Origin: Geminicoccus sp035556675
GTDB lineage: Bacteria > Pseudomonadota > Alphaproteobacteria > Geminicoccales > Geminicoccaceae
Direction: 5' to 3'
Length of the DNA: 64,000 nucleotides
Assembly: GCF_035556675.1 (NCBI RefSeq)
Contig: NZ_DATMFZ010000259.1
Span: forward strand, 29,885-93,884
Shown: piece after piece, positions 17,689 through 25,261 of the stretch
Layout: every line of letters begins with the position of its first letter
How positions within the stretch are numbered: position 1 is the first letter of the stretch
Translations under genes and position numbers: made by a program
Notes under the pieces: model-generated
Databases searched by the model: none
Seen by the model: the letters and a program-made list of their open reading frames with translations, nothing else
Told to the model about the DNA's origin: nothing

Positions 17689-18957
17689 TCAGCGGCCGAG
17701 CCGGTCGATCATCGGCTGGGTGATCAGGCAGATCCCGCGATCGGTGCGCCGGAAGCGCTGCGCATCGACCTCAGGATCCTCGCCCACGACCAGCCCGTCC
17801 GGGATGGTCACGCTGCCGTCGATCACCACGTTGCGCAGCCGGGCGCCGCGGCCGATCTTGGCATAGGGGAGCACCACCGCCCCGTCGAGCAGGCCATAGG
17901 AATGTACGTGGACGCCGGTGGACAGGAGCGAGCGGCGGACCTTCGAGCCGGAAACGATGCAGCCGCCGGCCACCAGCGAGCTGACGGCTTCGCCGCGGCG
18001 GCCGTCCACGTCGTGGACGAACTTGGCGGGCGGGGTCAGTTCCGAATAGGTCCAGATCGGCCAGGTCTGGTCGAACAGGTCGAGCTGCGGGACGATGTCG
18101 GTGAGGTCGATGCTGGCTTCCCAGTAGGCGTCGACCGTGCCGACGTCCCGCCAGTAGGCCTCCGATTCCGCCTTCGACTTCACGCAGGACTGGGTGAAGC
18201 GGTGCGCCACCGCCTTGCCGTGCTGGACGATGTAGGGGATCAGGTCCTTGCCGAAATCCCGCGACGAGCCGGGCAGTTCCGCATCGCGGCGGAGCTGGTC
18301 GAACAGGAAGTCGGTCCGGAAGACGTAGATGCCCATGCTGGCGAGCGCCATGTCCGGGTTGCCGGGGATGCCCGGCGGGTCGGACGGCTTCTCCAGGAAG
18401 GCGACGATCCGGGAATTCTCGTCGACATGCATGACGCCGAAGGCGGTGGCGTCCAGGCGCGGGACCTCCAGGCAGCCGACGGTGACGTCGGCGCCCGTGT
18501 CCACATGCTGCTGGAGCATCAGCCCGTAGTCCATCTTGTAGACATGATCACCCGCCAGGATGACCATGTATTCGGGCGCATAGTCCTGGATGATGTCGAT
18601 GTTCTGGAAGACGGCGTCGGCCGTGCCCTCGTACCATTGGGTTTCCGAGACGCGCTGGCTGGCCGGCAGGATGTCGAAGCCCTCGTTGCGCTCGGGCCGC
18701 AGGAAGTTCCAGCCACGCTGCAGATGGCGGATCAGGCTGTGTGCCTTGTACTGGGTCGCCACCGCGATCCGCCGGATCCCGGAATTGAGTGCATTGCTCA
18801 GCGCGAAGTCGATGATCCGGGTCTTGCCGCCGAAGAACACCGCCGGCTTGGCACGCCGGTCGGTGAGCTCATGCAGGCGCGAGCCACGGCCACCCGCCAG
18901 CACGTAGGCCATCGCACTGCGGGCCAGGACGGTGGTGGGCGTCCTCACTTCGACCAT
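17689..18957 (-). CDS. glgC: Glucose-1-phosphate adenylyltransferase (ADP-glucose pyrophosphorylase)
   Basis: A 422-residue nucleotidyltransferase making ADP-glucose, the committed step of glycogen synthesis. The N-terminal nucleotide-binding loop LAGGRGSRLHELTDRRAKPA, the sugar-phosphate site FLEKPSDPP and the C-terminal left-handed beta-helix of hexapeptide-like repeats are all recognisable. The start ATG 18957 has a GGGAG ribosome site a few bases upstream on the minus strand. A 345-base gap separates it from glgP, so glgC probably has its own promoter in that gap. Confidence 0.96.
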   Translation of the reverse strand: MVEVRTPTTVLARSAMAYVLAGGRGSRLHELTDRRAKPAVFFGGKTRIIDFALSNALNSGIRRIAVATQYKAHSLIRHLQRGWNFLRPERNEGFDILPASQRVSETQWYEGTADAVFQNIDIIQDYAPEYMVILAGDHVYKMDYGLMLQQHVDTGADVTVGCLEVPRLDATAFGVMHVDENSRIVAFLEKPSDPPGIPGNPDMALASMGIYVFRTDFLFDQLRRDAELPGSSRDFGKDLIPYIVQHGKAVAHRFTQSCVKSKAESEAYWRDVGTVDAYWEASIDLTDIVPQLDLFDQTWPIWTYSELTPPAKFVHDVDGRRGEAVSSLVAGGCIVSGSKVRRSLLSTGVHVHSYGLLDGAVVLPYAKIGRGARLRNVVIDGSVTIPDGLVVGEDPEVDAQRFRRTDRGICLITQPMIDRLGR

Positions 18958-19302
18958 CGATCGCTCCCTTCCCGTCTCTTCTTGTCCTGCCGCTCATGAA
19001 CTGAGCTCATCATCCGCGTCGAATAAGTCCGCCGACGGGGGCGGGAGCGTGACCGGCGCCGCATGGGACCGGTCGTACCGTGCCGTCGTTTCGCCCGCGA
19101 ATTCGCCCCGATCGCCCATCCGCCGCCACGGTAGCAAGCCGCACCCGTGTTGAGAACTTCTCGCCCGCGTCCAGGTTGCGGCGGGCCGGCGCGATATTCC
19201 AGTCGTAACGCTGGAATAAGGCGCTGCCTGCCACGGAAGGCTTCGCCCGGACCGGGCCTTGCTCACCTGCAGATGGATGGCCCGCAGGACGAGGCCGCTT
19301 CC
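18958..19302 (-). promoter_or_regulatory. Intergenic leader between glgP and glgC with two palindromes
   Basis: These 345 bases hold no convincing gene; the short open frames on both strands lack ribosome sites and recognisable content. Two symmetrical elements stand out. One is ATTCCAG (19196-19202), an 8-base spacer and CTGGAAT (19211-19217), a perfect 7-bp inverted repeat that could be an operator or hairpin. The other is GCCCGGACCGGGC at about 19249-19261, within arms AAGG and CCTT, which could end glgP transcription although no T-run follows on the minus strand. A glgC promoter is expected here but I could not pick a clear -35/-10 pair. Confidence 0.35.
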
Positions 19303-21798
19303 TCAGCCCGGGTCCATCGGCGCGTGCCAGATATTATCGGCATATTCGCGGATCGAGCGGTCGGACGAGAACCAGCCAGCGTTCGCGGTGTTGTGCAGCG
19401 ACATGTGCCGCCACTGGGCCGGCCGGCGGAACATGGAGGCCGCCTTGCGCTGGGTCGCGGAGTAGTCGGCGAAATCCGCCGCCACCATGAAATAGTCGCT
19501 CTCGTACAGGTCGTGCACGATCGGGCCGTAGCGGCCGGGCTCGTCCGGCGAGAACACGCCGCCGCCCACCGCGTCCAGCACCTGGCGCAGGTTGCCGTCT
19601 CCCTCGATCACCGCTCGCGGGTTGTGCCCGTTGGTCCAGCGCTCGCGCACCGCATCCGCGGTCAGCCCGAAGATCAGGATGTTGTCCAAGCCGACATGAC
19701 GGCTGATCTCGACATTGGCACCGTCCATGGTGCCGATCGTGATGGCACCATTGGCCTGGAACTTCATGTTGCCCGTGCCGGACGCTTCCATGCCCGCGGT
19801 AGAGATCTGCTCCGACAGGTCGGCAGCCGGGACCAGCATCTCGGCCAGTGACACGTTGTAGTTCGGCAGGAACACCACCCGGAGCTTGTCGCGCACCGTG
19901 GGGTCGCGGTTGACCACCCGCGCCACGTCGTTGATCAGCTTGATGATCAGCTTGGCCCGGTGATAGCTCGCGGCCGCCTTGCCGGCGAAGATCTTGACCC
20001 TGGGCGTCCAGTCGCGCTCCGGCTCGGCGCGCATCGCCTCGTAGAGGTGGACCGTCTCCAGGATGTTCAGGAGCTGGCGCTTGTACTCGTGGATCCGCTT
20101 GATCTGGATGTCGAACATCGCTTCCGGGTCGAGGCGGATGCCGGTCCGCTGCGCCACGAACACCGCCAGGCGCTGCTTGGCCCCCTGCTTGACCCGCGCG
20201 AACCGCTCGAGGAAGGCCTGATCGGTCGCGAACCGCTCCAATTCCTTCAACCGTTCGGCGTCCTTGATCCACTGGGGGCCGATCGCGTCCGTGATCAGGT
20301 GTGCCAAGTCCGGATTGCACTCCACCAGCCAGCGACGCATCGTGATGCCGTTGGTGACGTGGGTGATGCGGTCCGGGAACAGCGTGTTCAGGTCCTTGAA
20401 CACGGTCTCGCGCATGAGCTCGCCATGGAGCTCCGACACGCCGTTGACCTTGTGCGAGCCGATGAAGGCGAGGTTGCCCATCCGCACGCGGCGGCCATGG
20501 GTCTCGTCGATCAGGGAAACCGAGCGGACCAGATCAAGGGTAACATCCGGCCGCTTGCGCACCGCCGCCAGGTGCATCGCGTTGATTTCGAAGACCAGCT
20601 GCATGTGCCGCGGCAGGAGCCGCTCGAACAGCGGCACCGACCAGGTCTCCAGCGCCTCGGGCAGGAGGGTGTGGTTGGTGTAGCAGAGCGTGGCCTTGGT
20701 GATCTCGAAGGCCTCGTCGAGCGCAAAGCCGTTCAGGTCGACCAGGATCCGGGTCAGCTCCAGCACCGACAGGGCCGGGTGGGTGTCGTTGAGCTGGATG
20801 TTCGCCGCCTCGGGCAGCGAAGTCAGGTCGTCATACTGAGTCAGGTGGCGGCGGATCAGGTCCTGCAGGGAGGCCGAGGTGAAGAAGAATTCCTGGCGCA
20901 GGCGCAGCTCCTGGCCCTCGGCCGTGGAATCGTCGGGATAGAGGACCCGCGAGATCGAGCTGGCGCGCACCTGCTCGGCAAACGCATCGACATGCTGGCC
21001 GCGGTTGAAGGCATCCAGCCGGATGGGCGTGATCGGCCGCGCCGCCCACAGGCGCAGCGTGTTGACGGTCTTGCCTTCCCAGCCGACCACGGGCGTGTCG
21101 TAGGCCTGAGCCAGCACCCGCTCGGACGGCTGCCAAACATAGGAGACGGTGCCGTCCGGATTGTCCTCGGCATCCACATGGCCGCCAAAGCCGATCTCGT
21201 AGGCGACCTCGGGCCGCTCGAACTCCCAGGGATTGCCGAAGGCCAGCCAGTCCTCGGGCAATTCGACCTGCCAGCCGTCCCGGATAACCTGGCGGAACAG
21301 GCCGAAATCATAGCGGATGCCGTAGCCGTAGGCCGGCACGCCGACCGTGGCCATGCTCTCCATGAAGCAGGCCGCGAGCCGGCCCAGGCCGCCATTGCCG
21401 AGTGCCGCGTCCGGCTCCAGCGCCTTGACCGCCTCGAAGTCGATGCCATGGGCTGTGAGTGCCGCCTTCACCTCGTCCAGCAGGCCCAGATTGCTCGCAT
21501 TGTCGGTCAGGAGCCGGCCGATCAGGAATTCGAGCGACAGGTAGTAGACCCGCTTCCTGCGCTGCCGGTAGGTATGATCGGTGGAGGCGAACCAGCGGTC
21601 GACCAGCCGGTCGCGGAGCGTGATCGCCGTCGCTGCGTACCAGTCGTGCAGCCGGGCGAACTCGGGATTCTTGCCCACCGCATAGCGCAGCGTGGTGACG
21701 ATCGCCTCCTTGAGGTCCGCGGACGCCCGGCCGGGCATCAGCCGCGGCGGCGAGGCGCTGGCTGGCGATGGCGAACTCGACATGGTCTTGGTGTCCAT
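19303..21798 (-). CDS. glgP: Glycogen/maltodextrin phosphorylase
   Basis: An 831-residue GT35 phosphorylase that releases glucose-1-phosphate from glycogen. Landmarks are the N-terminal YYLSLEFLIGR, the DAALGNGGLGRLAACF active-site gate, IQLNDTHPAL, and the PLP site EASGTGNMKFQANGA near the C-terminus. The frame is open for 22 more codons, but ATG 21798 (MDTKTM) with AAGGA just upstream fits the family start better. It heads the minus-strand glycogen cluster and is divergent from metA, sharing a 457-base intergenic region with it. Confidence 0.95.
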   Translation of the reverse strand: MDTKTMSSSPSPASASPPRLMPGRASADLKEAIVTTLRYAVGKNPEFARLHDWYAATAITLRDRLVDRWFASTDHTYRQRRKRVYYLSLEFLIGRLLTDNASNLGLLDEVKAALTAHGIDFEAVKALEPDAALGNGGLGRLAACFMESMATVGVPAYGYGIRYDFGLFRQVIRDGWQVELPEDWLAFGNPWEFERPEVAYEIGFGGHVDAEDNPDGTVSYVWQPSERVLAQAYDTPVVGWEGKTVNTLRLWAARPITPIRLDAFNRGQHVDAFAEQVRASSISRVLYPDDSTAEGQELRLRQEFFFTSASLQDLIRRHLTQYDDLTSLPEAANIQLNDTHPALSVLELTRILVDLNGFALDEAFEITKATLCYTNHTLLPEALETWSVPLFERLLPRHMQLVFEINAMHLAAVRKRPDVTLDLVRSVSLIDETHGRRVRMGNLAFIGSHKVNGVSELHGELMRETVFKDLNTLFPDRITHVTNGITMRRWLVECNPDLAHLITDAIGPQWIKDAERLKELERFATDQAFLERFARVKQGAKQRLAVFVAQRTGIRLDPEAMFDIQIKRIHEYKRQLLNILETVHLYEAMRAEPERDWTPRVKIFAGKAAASYHRAKLIIKLINDVARVVNRDPTVRDKLRVVFLPNYNVSLAEMLVPAADLSEQISTAGMEASGTGNMKFQANGAITIGTMDGANVEISRHVGLDNILIFGLTADAVRERWTNGHNPRAVIEGDGNLRQVLDAVGGGVFSPDEPGRYGPIVHDLYESDYFMVAADFADYSATQRKAASMFRRPAQWRHMSLHNTANAGWFSSDRSIREYADNIWHAPMDPG

Positions 21799-22096
21799 CA
21801 CGTCGCAGGTCCTTGGTGGCCTTCCCCTGACCCGGTCCGCGGGAGGTTCGGCTCGTGTACGCACGCGGCGCTCGACGGGTCTGCTGCCGACCCTGACCGA
21901 CTTCTAGCACGGAAGCCGACGCCGCTGGCCGAGCATGGCGGGCATGACGAGCTTGGCAAGCGTCACAATGGAAACGGGAGGGGCCCTTGCAGATTCCGGG
22001 CAGCAGCATCGGCCACGCCGCGAGCACAAGCCGCCGGCTCCACCCAGCAGCGACTTGACATTGGCGGCCTCGACACCCAGCTTGCCTGCCATCGTC
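21799..22096. other. Divergent intergenic region between glgP and the metA riboswitch
   Basis: About 300 bases between the glgP start (minus) and the metA leader (plus). No gene-like frame with a ribosome site is visible. The only strong sequence signal is a perfect -35 hexamer TTGACA at 22055-22060 in the metA direction. Promoters for glgP are expected here but none stands out. Confidence 0.3.
22055..22083 (+). promoter_or_regulatory. Candidate metA promoter
   Basis: A consensus -35 hexamer TTGACA at 22055-22060 is followed after 17 bases by CAGCTT (22078-22083), a poor -10. Transcription starting about seven bases later would begin just ahead of the SAM-II aptamer, which is where such a promoter is expected. 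The -35 is strong and the -10 weak, so this is tentative. Confidence 0.35.
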
Positions 22097-22152
22097 TCCG
22101 TGGTGATTTGCGCCGACCGGCTTGCGGCCACGTTAAATAAGCGGCTAAAAGG
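22097..22152 (+). ncRNA. SAM-II riboswitch (metA motif)
   Basis: The sequence matches the compact H-type pseudoknot of the SAM-II class. P1 pairs CGTGG (22099-22103) with CCACG (22128-22132). The P1 loop begins TGATTTG and contains GCCG (22112-22115), which can pair with CGGC (22142-22145) to form the pseudoknot. The conserved linker TTAAATAA (22133-22140) and the 3' CTAAAAGG are present. The class is known mainly from Alphaproteobacteria upstream of methionine genes, and the next gene is metA. Binding of S-adenosylmethionine is expected to repress metA. About 105 bases separate the aptamer from the start codon, longer than usual. Confidence 0.92.
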
Positions 22153-22159
22153 TCGTGAT

Positions 22160-22201
22160 ATAGGACTTTATTCCCGGAACCGATCGGGAATGCGTCCTTA
22201 T
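22160..22201 (+). promoter_or_regulatory. Hairpin between the SAM-II aptamer and metA
   Basis: AGGAC (22162-22166) pairs with GTCCT (22194-22198), and inside it TTCCCG (22171-22176) pairs with CGGGAA (22185-22190) around an 8-base loop. It starts eight bases after the aptamer. No T-run follows, so it is not a standard terminator. It may be an expression platform or a leader stabiliser; its role is unknown. Confidence 0.45.
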
Positions 22202-22255
22202 CCCGTTCCTGACCGGTCGGCCACTCGACGTTGAATCGAGGCCAGGAAGCGGTCG

Positions 22256-23185
22256 ATGCCCATCAAGATTCCCAATGACCTGCCCGCAGCCGAATTGCTG
22301 CGCAACGAGGGCGTGCGCCTGATCGGCGAGGAGGACGCCCTCCAGCAGGACATCCGTCCGATGCAGGTGGGCTTGCTCAACCTGATGCCGGACAAGCTCA
22401 CCACCGAGACTCAGTTCGCCCGGCTGCTGGGCGCCACGCCGCTCCAGGTCGAGCTGACCCTGATCTCGACCGGAAGCTACATCCCCTCGAATGTGTCGCA
22501 GTCGCACCTGCAGAGCTTCTACCAGAGCTGGGAGCAGGTCGCCGACCGCAAGTTCGACGGGCTGCTCATCACCGGCGCCCCGGTCGAGCTCCTGGAATTC
22601 GAGGAGGTGAAGTACTGGGACGAACTGGTACGGATCTTCGAGTGGTCGCGCCGTCACGTCCATTCGACCTTCAACGTCTGCTGGGGCGCCCAGGCAGCGC
22701 TCTATCACTTTCATGGCGTGCCGAAGCACACCCTGCCGGTGAAGCGCTTCGGCATCTACCGCCACGAGGTCACCGAGCCGCGCGACGCCGCGCGCTCGCC
22801 GCTCATGCGCGGCTTCGACGACGAATTCTGGGTGCCGGTCAGCCGCCACACCGAGGTGCGCGAGGAGGACCTGCCCGCCGACGGCAGCATCCGGGTGCTG
22901 GCCCGTTCGTCCCGTGCCGGCCTGTGCCTGTGCGAGGACCCGGCGAACCGCCACCTCTTCATGTTCAACCACCTGGAATACGACACGTTCACGCTGGACC
23001 GGGAATACCGGCGCGACCTGGAGCGCGGGCTGAACGTCGAGATGCCGCTGCGCTACTATCCGGACGACGATCCGGCCAAGCGGCCGGTCAATCGCTGGCG
23101 CGCCTACGCCCACCTGCTGTTCGGCAACTGGATCAACGAGATGTACCAGACCACGCCGTTCGACCTGGACGGGATCGGCGGCTGA
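22256..23185 (+). CDS. metA: Homoserine O-acyltransferase, MetA family (predicted acetyl-CoA specificity)
   Basis: A 309-residue enzyme activating homoserine in methionine synthesis. The catalytic cysteine is Cys142 in STFNVCWGAQAALYHFHG, and the C-terminal half has RHTEVREEDLP with the His/Glu relay region. Residue 111 is Glu (ITGAPVELLEF). In this family Glu at 111 has been linked to acetyl-CoA use and Gly to succinyl-CoA use, so O-acetylhomoserine is the predicted product although databases often name such genes homoserine O-succinyltransferase. ATG 22256 has AGGAAG at 22244-22249, and an in-frame stop at 22232 rules out longer forms. The SAM-II element upstream sets feedback control. Confidence 0.95.
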   Translation: MPIKIPNDLPAAELLRNEGVRLIGEEDALQQDIRPMQVGLLNLMPDKLTTETQFARLLGATPLQVELTLISTGSYIPSNVSQSHLQSFYQSWEQVADRKFDGLLITGAPVELLEFEEVKYWDELVRIFEWSRRHVHSTFNVCWGAQAALYHFHGVPKHTLPVKRFGIYRHEVTEPRDAARSPLMRGFDDEFWVPVSRHTEVREEDLPADGSIRVLARSSRAGLCLCEDPANRHLFMFNHLEYDTFTLDREYRRDLERGLNVEMPLRYYPDDDPAKRPVNRWRAYAHLLFGNWINEMYQTTPFDLDGIGG

Positions 23186-23280
23186 CCGGCAGGCGGGCAC
23201 GAGGGCAGCCGGCTGGTGGTGGATTGATATTGACCTTCCTGCTCGCCTGCCTACCTGGATGGCGCGAGGCCACGTCCTCC

Positions 23281-23312
23281 CCCTTTACGGGATGAAGTCC
23301 GGGACGGCCCGG
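23281..23312 (+). promoter_or_regulatory. Possible guanidine-II (mini-ykkC)-like leader element
   Basis: A hairpin CCGGG-ACGG-CCCGG spans 23299-23312, with the ACGR tetraloop that defines guanidine-II hairpins. A second ACGG (23287-23290) lies 13 bases upstream but its flanks pair poorly (U-G, U-A, mismatch, C-G). The class needs two such hairpins, so this one is complete only in its second half. In addition CCTCC (23276-23280) can pair with the GGAGG ribosome site (23326-23330) of the guanidinium exporter that follows. The gene context fits; the degenerate first hairpin is the weak point. Confidence 0.42.
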
Positions 23313-23335
23313 CAGCCTGGCCGAAGGAGGTTGCC

Positions 23336-23656
23336 GTGGCGTGGTTCATTCTCGTGATCGCCGGTCTGTTCGAGGTCGTCTGGGCCTTCACGATGAAACA
23401 GTCGGAAGGTTTCACCCGGCTCTGGCCCACGGTCATCACCTTCGCCGCGATGCTGGTGAGCTTCGGGCTCCTGTCCTGGTCGATGCGGTCGCTGCCGCTC
23501 GGCACCGCCTACACGGTCTGGACCGGGATCGGGGCGGTGGGCGCCTTCCTGGCAGGGATCGTCTTTCTCGGTGAGTCCGTCAGCGCGATGCGTCTGCTGG
23601 CGGCCATGCTCATCGTGAGCGGGCTGCTGCTCATGAAGCTGTCCAGCAGCGCCTGA
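23336..23656 (+). CDS. gdx: Guanidinium exporter (SMR family, SugE/Gdx type)
   Basis: A 106-residue small multidrug-resistance protein with four membrane helices. The essential glutamate is Glu13 in the first helix (AGLFEVVWAF), and the sequence SLPLGTAYTVWTGIGAVGAF is the helix 3 signature of the Gdx (formerly SugE) subgroup, which exports guanidinium ion as a dimer in exchange for protons. The start is GTG 23336 with a strong AAGGAGG at 23324-23330. The subgroup is often controlled by guanidine riboswitches; a partial candidate lies just upstream. Its stop converges with the next minus-strand gene. Confidence 0.9.
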   Translation: MAWFILVIAGLFEVVWAFTMKQSEGFTRLWPTVITFAAMLVSFGLLSWSMRSLPLGTAYTVWTGIGAVGAFLAGIVFLGESVSAMRLLAAMLIVSGLLLMKLSSSA

Positions 23657-23676
23657 CAGGGTGGCCGGGTGCGGGC

Positions 23677-25125
23677 TCAGCCCTGCCGGTCGCCCGGGTT
23701 CTGATCCTGGACCCTGACCATGCCGGCGGCCACGCCGATGCTGGCGGCACCCGCCTTGCCGAGCGTGATGGCTCCGCTGCCGGCATGGTCCGGCCCGGTG
23801 CCGACGATCCGGCGGTACTGAGTCCGGCCGGTCACGAAATCCAGCGCGGTCAATGCCCAGCGATTGCCGTCCGGCAGGTGCTCGTAGCTGTAGATCAGCC
23901 CGTTCTCCAGCGAGAGGGCCGGCATCGCCGCGACACCCACCGTGCTGTTCCAGGCCGTCTCGCAGCGGCCCTGCCGCGCGTCGATGTCGATCCGCTCCAG
24001 GCCGCGCCCGCCTGCCAGGTTCGCCGCCAGGACCGTGGCCTGCCCGTCCGCCTGCCAGGCCACGCCCAGCAGCCGCTCGCCCGACCGGGTCGGGAAGGGA
24101 TAGGCAGCGAACAGGGACGTGCTGCAGATCCGCTGGCCACCGGCCTGCCGGGAGCGGTCGAACACCACCAGTTGCTCATGCGGCCAGCCGCCATCGGTCA
24201 GCGCCACCATCTGCCGGCCCAGCAGCAGCACCGTCCGCTGCCTGGAGGCGGCTTCCGGCCTGCCCGCCACCACCTGCGGCGCCACCAGCGGCTGGCGCCA
24301 CGTCACCACCGGCTGCCCGTCCGCACCGGCATCCAGGCGCTGCAGCGCGTCCCCTGCGACCAGGAACAGCGCCCCCTCGCCCGGATCGACCGCCGGATGG
24401 CTGCCGGGCGTGGCGGAAGTCCCGTTCGCCGTCGTGAGCGCCAGGGTCCTGGTCGTGCAGTCGTCCAGGCGCAGGGTCCCCGCGATCCCGGTGGCGCTCA
24501 CGAACCAGGCGCGGCCGTCGCCCTGCGACAGGAGGGCGGTCACCTGGTCGCCGGCCGGCAGGGCAGGCTTCAGGTCACAGCCCGCCACCTGCTCGAACCT
24601 GGCCGTTCCCCGGGTCCACACCGCGCCGATCGTCACCACCCGGACCTGCTGGACCATCCATACCTGGCTGTCGCCCGCCAGGACCACGATCCGGCCGGCC
24701 TGGTCGACAAAATGGGCGCCGCTCGCCGGGCCATCGGGCAGCGCCAGCTCGGCCAGGCGGGTCAGGGAGCCAGGGTCCAGGAGATTGAGCGTCGCTCCGC
24801 CGGGCCTGGTGCAGACCGCCAGCACCCGGCCCTGGTCATCCAGGGATACCTCGCCGCAGGCGGCATCCAGCCGAATCGAATCCACCGCCTGCATCCCGCC
24901 CAGCGGTCCTGCCGCCGCCTGGGCGCCGATGGCCGGCCTGGCCGTGACGGGCGCCAGGGCGGCCAGGGGCCGGGGCGATGCCAAGCGGCCGGAGAAGCTG
25001 CCGGCGGCACCCGCCGCCACGCCGTTCGCGATCGGTCCCGGCTCTGCCGCGGGCGACAATCCCGGCAGCAGGAGCGACAGAAGAAGTGCCGTAGAAAATC
25101 CGGCACGGTGCGCCCAACGGATCAT
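23677..25125 (-). CDS. Secreted protein of unknown function, possible beta-propeller
   Basis: A 482-residue protein I do not recognise. The start chosen is ATG 25125, which has GAGG ten bases upstream and places a signal peptide (RWAHRAGFSTALLLSLLLPG, cleaved near SPAAE) right at the N-terminus; longer starts at 25143 and 25185 would bury it. The mature part is a run of short strands with recurring patterns such as GRVLAVCTRPGG, GRIVVLAGDSQVW and GAITLGKAG, like WD/YVTN-type blades, with a few cysteines. It stands alone between convergent gdx and a methyltransferase. A periplasmic or exported propeller is a guess from pattern only. Confidence 0.75.
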   Translation of the reverse strand: MIRWAHRAGFSTALLLSLLLPGLSPAAEPGPIANGVAAGAAGSFSGRLASPRPLAALAPVTARPAIGAQAAAGPLGGMQAVDSIRLDAACGEVSLDDQGRVLAVCTRPGGATLNLLDPGSLTRLAELALPDGPASGAHFVDQAGRIVVLAGDSQVWMVQQVRVVTIGAVWTRGTARFEQVAGCDLKPALPAGDQVTALLSQGDGRAWFVSATGIAGTLRLDDCTTRTLALTTANGTSATPGSHPAVDPGEGALFLVAGDALQRLDAGADGQPVVTWRQPLVAPQVVAGRPEAASRQRTVLLLGRQMVALTDGGWPHEQLVVFDRSRQAGGQRICSTSLFAAYPFPTRSGERLLGVAWQADGQATVLAANLAGGRGLERIDIDARQGRCETAWNSTVGVAAMPALSLENGLIYSYEHLPDGNRWALTALDFVTGRTQYRRIVGTGPDHAGSGAITLGKAGAASIGVAAGMVRVQDQNPGDRQG

Positions 25126-25207
25126 CCGCGCGTGTCCTCGCATGGGCCATGGAACATCATGACACGTATTTGCGCATTCCCTCAAGTCACGCCGTCACGG
25201 CAGCATC

Positions 25208-25242
25208 AGCCGCTTGTGGCAGGAACCCCACCGCAAGCGGCT
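25208..25242 (-). terminator. Candidate transcription terminator after the methyltransferase gene
   Basis: A perfect 9-bp inverted repeat, AGCCGCTTG (25208-25216) and CAAGCGGCT (25234-25242), lies 20-54 bases beyond the methyltransferase stop on the minus strand. No T-run follows it, so termination is plausible but not typical. Confidence 0.4.
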
Positions 25243-25261
25243 CCGTTCCCGGAAATCGCGG

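Noticed and set aside
18994..19266. A 90-codon minus-strand frame between glgP and glgC
   Set aside because: No ribosome site, no recognisable content, arginine/serine-rich composition.
23186..23335. Guanidine-I (ykkC) riboswitch upstream of gdx
   Set aside because: The conserved AGGGTTCC and GGTCCGAGAG segments of that class are absent; only a guanidine-II-like hairpin remains possible.
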